NCBI RefSeq assembly: GCF_003058165.1
Contig: NZ_QBUC01000004.1
Location: 151,928-215,927 of the forward strand
Length of the DNA stretch: 64,000 nucleotides
From: Paenisporosarcina sp. OV554
GTDB lineage: Bacteria; Bacillota; Bacilli; Bacillales_A; Planococcaceae
Direction of reading: 5' to 3'
Below, in pieces: positions 36,745-44,889 of this stretch (its first letter is position 1; every line of letters starts with the position of its first letter). The notes under the pieces were generated by a model. It was not told the DNA's origin. It searched no databases and saw only the letters and a list, made by a program, of their open reading frames with translations. A program made the translations under genes and the position numbers.

Positions 36745-37377
36745 ATGGAACATAAAAAAATCTATAATGCCATGGAATTAAAAACGAAACACGGCAATTT
36801 AATTATTGAAGGACCCATTTCGGCAGAGGATATTGCCCGTTATGATTTCCATGAAGATTTGGTTGCATTTCGTCCTCCTACTCAACAACATAAAGCCATT
36901 GTTGGCATTGCTAAATTACCAGAAGGTCGTATTTTAATTGCACGGGACAATATGACCATTGTTGGTTATGTTACTTATTTGTATCCTGACCCTCTTGAGC
37001 GCTGGTCAAAGGGACAAATGACGAATTTAATCGAGCTAGGAGCGATTGAAGTAATTCCAAAATATCGAGGAACAGGTGTTGGAAAAACATTGCTTCGTGT
37101 TTCCATGATGGATGATGCAATGGAAGATTATATCACCATCACAACCGAATATTATTGGCACTGGGATTTAAAAGGAACTGGTTTGAATGTATGGGAATAT
37201 CGAAAAATTATGGAGAAAATGATGAACGCCGGTGGCTTAGAATATTTTGCAACAGATGAACCAGAGATAAGTTCACATCCAGCAAACTGTTTAATGGCGA
37301 AGATTGGATCACGAATTGATACCGAATCTATCCAACGTTTCGATCAACTTCGTTTTATGAATCGTTTTATGTATTAA
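36745..37377 (+). CDS. acuA: Protein lysine acetyltransferase AcuA
   Basis: 210 residues from ATG 36745 (CAGGGGTG upstream), exactly the size of B. subtilis AcuA. The upstream in-frame ATG at 36664 is ahead of the promoter and rejected. The GNAT core is visible: LIELGAIEVIPKYRGTGVGK near residue 95, with the acetyl-CoA pyrophosphate loop RGTGVGKTLL. The C-terminal part (HPANCLMAKIGSRI) is family-specific. It acetylates the active-site lysine of AcsA and inactivates it. First gene of acuABC; a 20-base gap separates it from acuB. Confidence 0.95.
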   Translation: MEHKKIYNAMELKTKHGNLIIEGPISAEDIARYDFHEDLVAFRPPTQQHKAIVGIAKLPEGRILIARDNMTIVGYVTYLYPDPLERWSKGQMTNLIELGAIEVIPKYRGTGVGKTLLRVSMMDDAMEDYITITTEYYWHWDLKGTGLNVWEYRKIMEKMMNAGGLEYFATDEPEISSHPANCLMAKIGSRIDTESIQRFDQLRFMNRFMY

Positions 37378-37397
37378 TTCGTAAAGGAGCCTTTCCT

Positions 37398-38045
37398 ATG
37401 ATTGTGGAACAAATGATGAATACAAATATTTTAACTCTTCAACCGACTCATTCAATTAAAGACGCAATCAATTTGCTTCTGGAAAATAAAATTCGGCACT
37501 TACCTATCACAAATAAAAAAGGTCACGTTGTTGGTGTATTATCGGATAGAGATATTAAAGATGCTACTCCCTCCAATTTAATCGATAATCAACAGCATGA
37601 TATATATGCAACACCAATTGAAGAAATTATGACCAAAAATCCACTTATCGGTCACCCACTGGACTTCGTTGAAGAAGTGGCTACTATTTTTTATGATCAA
37701 AAAATCGGCTGTTTACCCATAGTTAGTAGTGGCAAATTAGTTGGAATCATTACTGAAACTGACTTATTATATAAATATATTGAATTAACTGGTGCACACC
37801 AACCTGGTTCACAAATAGAAGTACGTGTACCAAATAAACCTGGGATATTATTTGAAGTGTCTAAGGTTTTTCACGATCATCAATCAAATGTATTGAGTGT
37901 CCTTGTCTATCCAGATTTACAAAATGACGAAAACAAAATCTTAGTATTCCGTGTGAAGACAATGAATCCTCTTGGGATTATTGAAGATATACGTAAAGAA
38001 GGTTTCGATGTGCTATGGCCAAACATGCCGGGAATGACAACTTAA
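37398..38045 (+). CDS. acuB: AcuB, CBS- and ACT-domain protein
   Basis: 215 residues. Two CBS repeats (about 5-60: MNTNILTLQPTHSIKDAINL, and 78-135: IMTKNPLIGHPLDFVEEVAT) are followed by an ACT domain (about 140-210: IEVRVPNKPGILFEVSKVF). CBS pairs bind adenine nucleotides and ACT domains bind small ligands, so a sensing role is likely. In B. subtilis the gene belongs to the acetoin/acetate utilisation operon; its exact action is not settled. AAAGGAG is 9 bases before the ATG. The last 31 bases overlap acuC. Confidence 0.93.
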   Translation: MIVEQMMNTNILTLQPTHSIKDAINLLLENKIRHLPITNKKGHVVGVLSDRDIKDATPSNLIDNQQHDIYATPIEEIMTKNPLIGHPLDFVEEVATIFYDQKIGCLPIVSSGKLVGIITETDLLYKYIELTGAHQPGSQIEVRVPNKPGILFEVSKVFHDHQSNVLSVLVYPDLQNDENKILVFRVKTMNPLGIIEDIRKEGFDVLWPNMPGMTT

Positions 38046-39196
38046 AAAAACATGCTGTTTATATTTATTCTGAGGATCAATTAGGCTACAAATTTTCTAA
38101 AAATCATCCGTTCGACCAAAAAAGACTGGTACTTACTACTGACTTATTAAGAAAAATGAATGCGCTTACAGACTCAGATATTGTTACGCCCCGTATAGCA
38201 ACTGATGACGAATTATTACTTGCGCATGATGCGAGATATATTGATATTGTTAAAAAAGCGGGTCAGGGACTTGTCACTTCCTCTCAAACCGAAAGTTTTG
38301 GGATCGGGACAGACGATACACCGATTTTCCCAAACATGCATGAGGCTAGTGCAAGATTGGTAGGTGGGACGTTAACTGCAGTAGATTATGTAATGGAGAA
38401 TAAAGCTTCACATGCACTTAATTTAGGTGGAGGACTTCACCACGGCTTTCATGGCCGTGCATCTGGCTTTTGTGTATACAACGATAGTTCAGTAGCAATC
38501 AAATACATACAACAAAAATATAAAGCTCGTGTTCTCTATATTGATACTGATGCTCATCATGGAGATGGTGTTCAGTGGAGTTTCTATGAGGACCCTGACG
38601 TGTGTACAATCTCGATTCATGAGACAGGCCGCTATTTGTTCCCAGGAACCGGAAACGTTACTGAGAGAGGCTCTGGTCAAGGATACGGCACATCATTTAA
38701 TTTGCCTATCGATGCATTTACAGAAGACGAATCTTTTTTAGAACTTTACATGACAGCTTTTCGCGAAATAGCTGAACATTTCAAACCAGACGTTATCATT
38801 AGCCAAAATGGTGCAGATGCTCATTACCTCGACCCCCTCACCCATCTTTATGGGACTATGAAAATCTATCATGAGATTCCAAAACTAGCCCATAAGTTAG
38901 CTCATGAATATTGTGATGGGAAATGGATTGCAGTTGGTGGTGGTGGATATGACATTTGGCGAGTTGTTCCTAGAGCTTGGTCACTATTATGGATGGAAAT
39001 GAATGAAATTCCGCTCCCACAAGGTAACTTGCCCAAAGAATGGCTAGATCAATGGCAAGTAGAATCACCAGTGACTTTGATTCCAACATGGTTAGATCCA
39101 GATAACTTATACGAACCCATTCCACGTAAAGAAGAGATAACGGAAAAAAATAAACAAGTTTTAGGTAAAGCTCTTTATTCTATACGTTCTCATTAG
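38015..39196 (+). CDS. acuC: AcuC, protein lysine deacetylase of the histone deacetylase fold
   Basis: 393 residues. The zinc-dependent deacetylase core is complete: GGGLHHGFHGRASGFCVYND (catalytic His pair) near 137, IDTDAHHGDGVQW near 173 (zinc ligands Asp and His) and DVIISQNGADAH near 258. GGGGYD near 308 ends the catalytic site. It removes acetyl groups from AcsA lysine, opposing AcuA. The start at 38015 overlaps acuB by 31 bases; the only ribosome-binding-like sequence is a distant GAAGG, so translation may be coupled to acuB. The first eight or nine residues could be untranslated if a weaker start further in is used. Confidence 0.93.
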   Translation: MAKHAGNDNLKKHAVYIYSEDQLGYKFSKNHPFDQKRLVLTTDLLRKMNALTDSDIVTPRIATDDELLLAHDARYIDIVKKAGQGLVTSSQTESFGIGTDDTPIFPNMHEASARLVGGTLTAVDYVMENKASHALNLGGGLHHGFHGRASGFCVYNDSSVAIKYIQQKYKARVLYIDTDAHHGDGVQWSFYEDPDVCTISIHETGRYLFPGTGNVTERGSGQGYGTSFNLPIDAFTEDESFLELYMTAFREIAEHFKPDVIISQNGADAHYLDPLTHLYGTMKIYHEIPKLAHKLAHEYCDGKWIAVGGGGYDIWRVVPRAWSLLWMEMNEIPLPQGNLPKEWLDQWQVESPVTLIPTWLDPDNLYEPIPRKEEITEKNKQVLGKALYSIRSH

Positions 39197-39722
39197 GCTA
39201 TGTTAAAGAATGCTCGCGATATTGAAGAACAAAAGAAAGAGTACATTTGCGGCTAGCACTCAAAGGAACGAAGGTTAAAAACGCCACGTCCTGCTCCTGC
39301 GGTTACTCGTCGCAAAATGCAATGCAAGAAATTGCTCCTGCGGTTACTCGTCGCAAAATGCAATGCGAGAAATTTTGTGGCAACACCTTCATGACCCACT
39401 TCCTGTGGGCCCAAGAATGAGTCCCACAAGTTATGTGTTTTTTATACTTGTTGGCTCATGCGGAACGTGCGGTTAGCGTAAAGGTACGATAAAAAAAGAA
39501 TAGTTTAATAGAGCTGTTATAAAAAGAGGGAATCGGCTCCCTCTCAGCGGACGAACAGTTGATATTGAAGAACAAACCAAAGAGTATATTTGCGCCTAGC
39601 ATGCCGCATGAGCGTGAAGAATGAGACCCACAAGTATGTGGTTTTCATACTTGTTGGCTCATGCGGAACGTGCGGCTAGCGCAAAGGTACGATAAACAAC
39701 AATGTAAGAGCGTCTCATTAAA
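39197..39722. repeat. Duplicated intergenic module between acuC and ccpA
   Basis: A segment starting GATATTGAAGAACAAA and ending GCGTAAAGGTACGATAAA occurs at 39218-39493 and, shorter, at 39561-39697. Shared blocks are the start, and CCCACAAG-TATGTG plus ATACTTGTTGGCTCATGCGG. The first copy also contains a 40-base direct tandem repeat (39293-39333 and 39334-39373; core TGCTCCTGCGGTTACTCGTC). No gene is present. In B. subtilis the motPS pair lies at this place; it is absent here. Confidence 0.75.
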
Positions 39723-39759
39723 AAAGGAGGAAACTACCAAAACTGTAGTTTCCTCCTTT
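39723..39759 (-). terminator. Terminator of ccpA
   Basis: 15-bp perfect stem (39723-39737 with 39745-39759) directly after the minus-strand ccpA stop. Confidence 0.88.
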
Positions 39760-39762
39760 CAA

Positions 39763-40761
39763 TTATTTCACCGAATCTCTTTCTTCAATACGATGAGGTA
39801 AAATAACCGTTTTTTCTTCAATCTGTTCTTTGTTCATGTATTTAGTTAACAAGCGCATCGAAACTGCTCCAATATCATATAAAGGCAATACGATACTTGT
39901 TAATTCTGGACGTACCATACGTGCTAACTTTGAGTTTTCAAAACTGATTACTTCAACATCATTTGGAACTTGTAATCCTGCATCTTGAGCACCGTGAATT
40001 AATCCAATTGCTAACTCATCATTACCCGCAAAGTAAGCAGTTGGTGAATCTTGAATACTTTTTAGTTTATTAAACGTTGAATATCCGTCATCATAAGTTG
40101 CTTCACTTTCCACGACTAATTCTTCATCAAGTTTAAGACCTGCATCTTCTAAAGCTTTTTCATAGCCCGTAAATTTATATGCTCGGTTGATTGTTGACGA
40201 TAATGAGCCTGAAACGTAAGCAACTCGCTTGTGATTATTTGTAAGCAATCGATTTACAGCTTCATATGCTGCTTGATGATAATCAATGTTAACTGAAGGC
40301 ATTTTCCCAGATGCATCAACTGTACCTGCTAAAACTATTGGGACAGGAGAACGCTCCATCATCGTTAATAATTCAATAGATACATGTTCACTCATGAACA
40401 CAATTCCGTCTACTTGTTTTCCAAGCATAGTTTCAAGAAGCTGTAATTCTTTATCTTCACGTTGATCGGAATTGGATAAAATAATATTATATCGATACAT
40501 TGTTGCGATATCTTCTATTCCACGAACTAATTCAGCATAAAAAATATTAGAGATATCAGGAATAATAACTCCCACAGTCGTTGTTTTTTTACTCGCTAAA
40601 CCTCTAGCAACTGCGTTTGGACGATATTCTAATCGTTCGATTACATCCAGAACTTTTTTGCGAGTCGCAGGCTTTACATTTGGATTGCCGTTGACGACAC
40701 GAGATACTGTAGCCATCGAGACATTTGCTTCACGTGCTACGTCATAAATTGTTATTGTCAT
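39763..40761 (-). CDS. ccpA: Catabolite control protein A
   Basis: 332 residues, LacI/GalR family. The N-terminal helix-turn-helix reads [20 protein letters not shown] with the hinge [17 protein letters not shown] near residue 48. The core binds HPr-Ser-P; characteristic phrases are [20 protein letters not shown] and [11 protein letters not shown]. It binds cre sites to repress or activate carbon catabolite genes. A near-consensus cre lies in the nearby acsA-acuA spacer. The gene follows aroA on the same strand with a terminator-like hairpin between. Confidence 0.95.
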   Translation of the reverse strand: MTITIYDVAREANVSMATVSRVVNGNPNVKPATRKKVLDVIERLEYRPNAVARGLASKKTTTVGVIIPDISNIFYAELVRGIEDIATMYRYNIILSNSDQREDKELQLLETMLGKQVDGIVFMSEHVSIELLTMMERSPVPIVLAGTVDASGKMPSVNIDYHQAAYEAVNRLLTNNHKRVAYVSGSLSSTINRAYKFTGYEKALEDAGLKLDEELVVESEATYDDGYSTFNKLKSIQDSPTAYFAGNDELAIGLIHGAQDAGLQVPNDVEVISFENSKLARMVRPELTSIVLPLYDIGAVSMRLLTKYMNKEQIEEKTVILPHRIEERDSVK

Positions 40762-40851
40762 ATGTATTTCACTCCCTGATCAATCCTTATCTTCTATCAT
40801 CATATAACAGTTTTCAGTCGTTTTCCAATGTTACCTCAAACCAAAGAAAAA

Positions 40852-40875
40852 TACCGGTTCAGTATTTGAACCGGC
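40852..40875 (-). terminator. Hairpin between aroA and ccpA
   Basis: CCGGTTCA / TGAACCGG stem with a small loop, followed on the minus strand by ATTTTT. It would limit read-through from aroA into ccpA. Confidence 0.75.
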
Positions 40876-40882
40876 ATGAAAA

Positions 40883-41968
40883 TTATGCGTGAATTTCATA
40901 TGCTTTCATGAACTTCTGAAGTGAATCATAAAACTCATCAAATTGTTGTAAATTCATTTGTTGTGCAGCATCCGATAAAGCAACTGCTGGATCAGGATGT
41001 ACTTCAGCCATTACACCATCTGCTCCTATTGCAATTGCTGCTTTAGCTGCAGGAAGTAATAGATCACGACGTCCAGTAGAGTGCGTAACATCAACAAACA
41101 CTGGTAAATGTGTTTCTTGTTTTAGAATTGGCACCGCTGAAATATCAAGTGTGTTACGTGTCGCTTTTTCATAAGTTCGAATTCCGCGTTCACATAAAAT
41201 GATTTGATCATTCCCTTGAGAAATAATGTACTCTGCAGCATGAATAAATTCTTCAATAGTTGCAGACATTCCTCGTTTTAATAGGACAGGCTTGTTAATT
41301 TGTCCCGCTGCTTTCAACAACTCGAAATTTTGCATGTTGCGAGCACCAATTTGAACAACATCAATATAGTCTAAAGCATCTTCAAGATGGTGAGGTGTCA
41401 CAATTTCAGAGACAACAGCAAGATTGTATTGCTGAGAAACACGCTTAAGAATTTTCAATCCTTCAAGACCAAGACCTTGGAAATCATAAGGTGATGTACG
41501 AGGTTTGTATGCTCCTCCTCGAATCATTCTCAATCCTTTTTGTTGGATTGCATTCGCTACTGCTGCAACTTGATCAAATGACTCTACTGCACATGGTCCG
41601 AATACGAATGAAGGTTTACCTTCACCGATGCGTTCCCCATTAATGACAACTACTGTATCTTCAGCTTTCTTTTTACGAGAAACAAGTAATGCTTTGCGAT
41701 GATCATTTTCTTGTAATTCTAAAGCCGTTTTAAAGATTTCTTTAAAAATGTGGTCTGCTGTTGATTGTGGTAGTGGACCAGCATTATTTTCTTTAATTAA
41801 GTTCAACATATGACGTTCGCGAAGAGGATCATATCGGTTGACACCTTGTTTTTCTTTTACTTTCCCGATTTCTTTTACAACAGATGCACGTTCATTGATT
41901 AAACGAAGAATTTCTAAGTTTAATTCGTCTACATTTTTACGTAAGCTATCTAATTCTGGATGGCTCAT
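40883..41968 (-). CDS. aroA: Bifunctional chorismate mutase / DAHP synthase
   Basis: 361 residues. The N-terminal AroQ-type chorismate mutase (about 1-85) shows [20 protein letters not shown] and [11 protein letters not shown]. The C-terminal DAHP synthase barrel (about 105-355) shows [44 protein letters not shown] and [13 protein letters not shown]. It condenses PEP and erythrose-4-phosphate at the entry to aromatic amino acid synthesis; the mutase domain mediates feedback by chorismate or prephenate. The order aroA-ccpA is the Bacillus norm. Confidence 0.95.
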   Translation of the reverse strand: MSHPELDSLRKNVDELNLEILRLINERASVVKEIGKVKEKQGVNRYDPLRERHMLNLIKENNAGPLPQSTADHIFKEIFKTALELQENDHRKALLVSRKKKAEDTVVVINGERIGEGKPSFVFGPCAVESFDQVAAVANAIQQKGLRMIRGGAYKPRTSPYDFQGLGLEGLKILKRVSQQYNLAVVSEIVTPHHLEDALDYIDVVQIGARNMQNFELLKAAGQINKPVLLKRGMSATIEEFIHAAEYIISQGNDQIILCERGIRTYEKATRNTLDISAVPILKQETHLPVFVDVTHSTGRRDLLLPAAKAAIAIGADGVMAEVHPDPAVALSDAAQQMNLQQFDEFYDSLQKFMKAYEIHA

Positions 41969-42195
41969 ACCTTCGATCTCCCCTCATATTCATATCATAT
42001 TTACAAAGAGTTAACGTAAACTGTATGATGTGTTTTTTGATATAAGACTTATTATAGTACTTGAAATTCAGAAAGTCACGTATTATCTTTAACGCTTCAA
42101 CGCGCTAAAGTATTTTAATAGCTTATTGTTCCTCTATTATGCACTTAAATCCCCATTGTATCCTGACCAGACACTGTTCTAATGTTTCAAATAAA
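41969..42195. other. Spacer where ytxJ stands in B. subtilis
   Basis: No gene is present. In B. subtilis a third gene, ytxJ, lies between ytxH and aroA; it is missing here. Confidence 0.55.
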
Positions 42196-42228
42196 AAAAC
42201 GCCCACGTAATTTAAATGTGGGCGTTTT
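42196..42228 (-). terminator. Terminator of ytxGH
   Basis: 11-bp perfect stem (42196-42206 with 42218-42228) with T-run, directly after the ytxH stop. Confidence 0.88.
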
Positions 42229-42236
42229 CTACATTT

Positions 42237-42803
42237 TTATACTGTTTTTTTATCTGCAACAGCCTCTTTTAAAGCTTTTGCAGTAGATGTTGTACTTTTG
42301 TCTTCATTGACTACTTCATCAATCGTGTTAGTTACCGTCTCCATGAAATCAATTGGTTCTTCACCTTCAGAAGATGCCGTACCGTCATCCATTGGTGTAG
42401 ACGTTTTTGATTTAATAGATTTAACTTTATCAACTAAAGGACCAGATTTTTCTTTCAATTGAGAAGAAAGTTGAGATGTTTTTTCTTTAGCTGTAGATGA
42501 AAAGTCTACAGTTTTTTCTTTTAAATGAGTTGCTTGCGTAGTAACATCACCACGAAGTTCTGCTCCTGATTTTGGGGCAAGGAATAATGCAGTTGCAGCT
42601 CCGATGATTCCTCCTACTAAAGCTCCTATTAGAAAGTCTTTTGAATTAACGTCATCGTTTGAGTTGTAAATAGGATCATACTGTTGTTGACCATTAGAAA
42701 AGTTCACTTGTTCTGGAAGGTAAGATTCCGTTTGGTTAGATTTATTCGTATAGAATTCACGGTTATACTTCGCTTCGTTATAATTAGGTTTGCATTGTGT
42801 CAT
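42237..42803 (-). CDS. ytxH: YtxH-family general stress protein
   Basis: 188 residues. A polar N-terminus is followed by the YtxH signature, one membrane helix with glycine motifs (KDFLIGALVGGIIGAATALF, about 55-74) and LAPKSGAELRGD. A long charged, helical C-terminal region follows (repeated KEKT/KEKSG phrases), likely coiled coil. The protein should sit in the membrane with its tail in the cytoplasm. Family members are SigB-dependent stress proteins of unknown mechanism. It follows ytxG by 37 bases and shares its promoter. AAGGAGG precedes the start. Confidence 0.88.
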   Translation of the reverse strand: MTQCKPNYNEAKYNREFYTNKSNQTESYLPEQVNFSNGQQQYDPIYNSNDDVNSKDFLIGALVGGIIGAATALFLAPKSGAELRGDVTTQATHLKEKTVDFSSTAKEKTSQLSSQLKEKSGPLVDKVKSIKSKTSTPMDDGTASSEGEEPIDFMETVTNTIDEVVNEDKSTTSTAKALKEAVADKKTV

Positions 42804-42840
42804 GTTATTTCCTCCTTATTTTTTAAAATCTCTTTATGGG

Positions 42841-43302
42841 TTACTTTTGTTCACTTTGATAAATTGTATAACCTTCACGTGCTTCTTCAATTGCTTTACG
42901 TTCTTTCCATTTGTCACGAATGCCAAATGCTATATTACTCCATTGCACAACTTGTGCAATTTTATCTTCATTTCTTTCAACTTCTGTTGAAATTGAAGAA
43001 GTGATACGACGAACTGACGTATTTAAGCCATTTACTGACTCTCCTACATTTTTCACAGCATCTACCACGCTGTTTAGTTTTTCAGATTTATGTTGAATAT
43101 CTGAAACCAAACTGTTTGTTTTATGCAATAATTCCGTTGTTTCTCGTGTTACACCTTGTAATTGACCTTCTAATCCGGACATTGTTCCAGATACTTCATT
43201 TAGCGTTTTCTTTAGGGAAGTCAAGGTCATTGCAAGACTTACGCAAAGAACGAGAAATCCTATAGCTGCAACTAAAGCTGCTATGTATAATATTATTTCC
43301 AT
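42841..43302 (-). CDS. ytxG: YtxG, DUF948 membrane-anchored coiled-coil protein
   Basis: 153 residues with one N-terminal helix (about 4-27, ILYIAALVAAIGFLVLCVSL) and then a long heptad-like region (SLKKTLNEVSGTMSGLEGQL, TNSLVSDIQHKSEKLNSVVD). It matches DUF948. In B. subtilis it is the first gene of the SigB- and SigH-dependent ytxGHJ operon. A good SigB-type promoter precedes it here. Function not known beyond membrane-associated stress protein. Confidence 0.9.
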   Translation of the reverse strand: MEIILYIAALVAAIGFLVLCVSLAMTLTSLKKTLNEVSGTMSGLEGQLQGVTRETTELLHKTNSLVSDIQHKSEKLNSVVDAVKNVGESVNGLNTSVRRITSSISTEVERNEDKIAQVVQWSNIAFGIRDKWKERKAIEEAREGYTIYQSEQK

Positions 43303-43340
43303 TATACAATCTCCTCCTTTAAAGTGTTCATAATACCTAT

Positions 43341-43366
43341 GTTCCCTCAGACAAAGATAAATAAAC
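43341..43366 (-). promoter_or_regulatory. SigB-type promoter of ytxGH
   Basis: GTTTAT (43361-43366), 14-base spacer, GGGAAC (43341-43346) on the minus strand, close to the GTTTAA-N12-14-GGGTAT consensus. B. subtilis ytxGHJ is SigB-controlled, which supports the assignment. Confidence 0.65.
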
Positions 43367-43423
43367 GTCTCAAGTTAATTTTATTCTACAAAAACAAGTT
43401 ATCTCCTGCTAAAATAAAAAAAA

Positions 43424-43450
43424 AACTCTAGTTTATATTTAACTAGAGTT
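43424..43450 (-). terminator. Terminator of murC
   Basis: 10-bp perfect stem AACTCTAGTT / AACTAGAGTT followed on the minus strand by a run of ten Ts. Confidence 0.9.
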
Positions 43451-43466
43451 ATTTTTCTTTAGTTTT

Positions 43467-44762
43467 TTAAATTTTAGCTTCGAAAGCTGCTTGGAATTTT
43501 TGTACATCTCCAGCACCCATGAATAAATAAACAGCATTTTCATGTTTAAGTAATACGTCAATTTCTTCAGTCTTAAGAATGACACAATCATTAATTAAAT
43601 CACACAAATCCTGAATCGTTAATTCTCCAACATTTTCTCGGGCTGAACCAAAAATATCACATAAATAGACGGAATCGGCACCCTCTAAACTCTCAGCAAA
43701 TTCACTTAAAAAAGTTCGAGTGCGGGAAAATGTGTGCGGTTGGAAAATCGCAATTATCTCACGATCCGGATATTTCTGACGAGTTGATTGGATTGTTGCT
43801 TTAATTTCAGTTGGGTGATGAGCATAGTCATCTATTAATATTCTATTGCCTTTTCTACTCTCAGTAAAACGACGTTTAACACCACCGAATGAAAGTAATT
43901 GCTGCTGAATCACCTCAACTGGGATACCTTCGTAATTACATAACGAAATAACCGCAAGTGCATTTAAAACAGCATGATCTCCGAAAAATGGAATTTCAAA
44001 TTTAAGATAAAACTCGTTGCGAACAAATACATCAAACGTTGAACCTGACGTAGTTTTCGTCACATTTCGAGCTTCAAAATCATTGTTAGAACCAAATCCG
44101 TAAAACACTACAGGTACATTTGCTTGAATTTTTTGAAGATGCTCATCATCACCGCAAGCAATAATCGCTTTGTTCACTTGTAAAGCCATAGATTGGAATG
44201 CACTTACCACATCTTCAATACCTGAGAAATAATCTGGATGATCAAAATCGATATTGGTCATTATCATATAATCAGGGTGGTACGCTAAAAAGTGACGACG
44301 ATATTCACAAGCCTCGAATGCAAAAAATTCAGCTTGTGATTCACCATGACCAGTACCATCTCCAATTAAATAAGAAGTAGGTGCATATCCGCTTAAGACA
44401 TGTGACATTAAACCAGTGGTTGATGTTTTACCGTGTGAACCTGTAATCCCGATAGAGGTATACTGATTCATCAAATTGCCTAAAAAGATATGATAACGAA
44501 TTACTTCGACTCCTATTTCATTAGCACGAATCAACTCTTCATGATCGTCTTTAAACGCATTACCTGCTATAACTGTCATGCCTTCTTGAATGTTATCTGC
44601 ATTAAATGGCAAAATTTTGATATCACGTTTTCGTAATGGCTCTTCTGTAAAGAAATGCTTATCTATATCAGAACCTTGAACTTGATTTCCTGCATCGTGC
44701 AAAATCTGTGCAAGTGAACTCATGCCAGACCCTTTTATTCCTGTAAAATGAAACACTGTCAT
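43467..44762 (-). CDS. murC: UDP-N-acetylmuramate--L-alanine ligase
   Basis: 431 residues from ATG 44762, which has AGGAGG 8 bases upstream and begins [20 protein letters not shown]; the in-frame start at 44792 is rejected. Mur ligase landmarks are [10 protein letters not shown], the ATP loop [14 protein letters not shown] near residue 101, [11 protein letters not shown], and [11 protein letters not shown] near 313. It adds the first amino acid of the peptidoglycan stem peptide in the cytosol. It follows sftA on the same strand, as in B. subtilis. Confidence 0.95.
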   Translation of the reverse strand: MTVFHFTGIKGSGMSSLAQILHDAGNQVQGSDIDKHFFTEEPLRKRDIKILPFNADNIQEGMTVIAGNAFKDDHEELIRANEIGVEVIRYHIFLGNLMNQYTSIGITGSHGKTSTTGLMSHVLSGYAPTSYLIGDGTGHGESQAEFFAFEACEYRRHFLAYHPDYMIMTNIDFDHPDYFSGIEDVVSAFQSMALQVNKAIIACGDDEHLQKIQANVPVVFYGFGSNNDFEARNVTKTTSGSTFDVFVRNEFYLKFEIPFFGDHAVLNALAVISLCNYEGIPVEVIQQQLLSFGGVKRRFTESRKGNRILIDDYAHHPTEIKATIQSTRQKYPDREIIAIFQPHTFSRTRTFLSEFAESLEGADSVYLCDIFGSARENVGELTIQDLCDLINDCVILKTEEIDVLLKHENAVYLFMGAGDVQKFQAAFEAKI

Positions 44763-44889
44763 TTGATTAAACCTCCTGGGAAAGGTGCCCATACTTTATT
44801 TCCACTATTCTCTTACCCTATTATATCATCATTTAATCTTGTCTCGAATTGAACAATTGTTCCCACAATTATTAAGTTAGTCAAATCCT

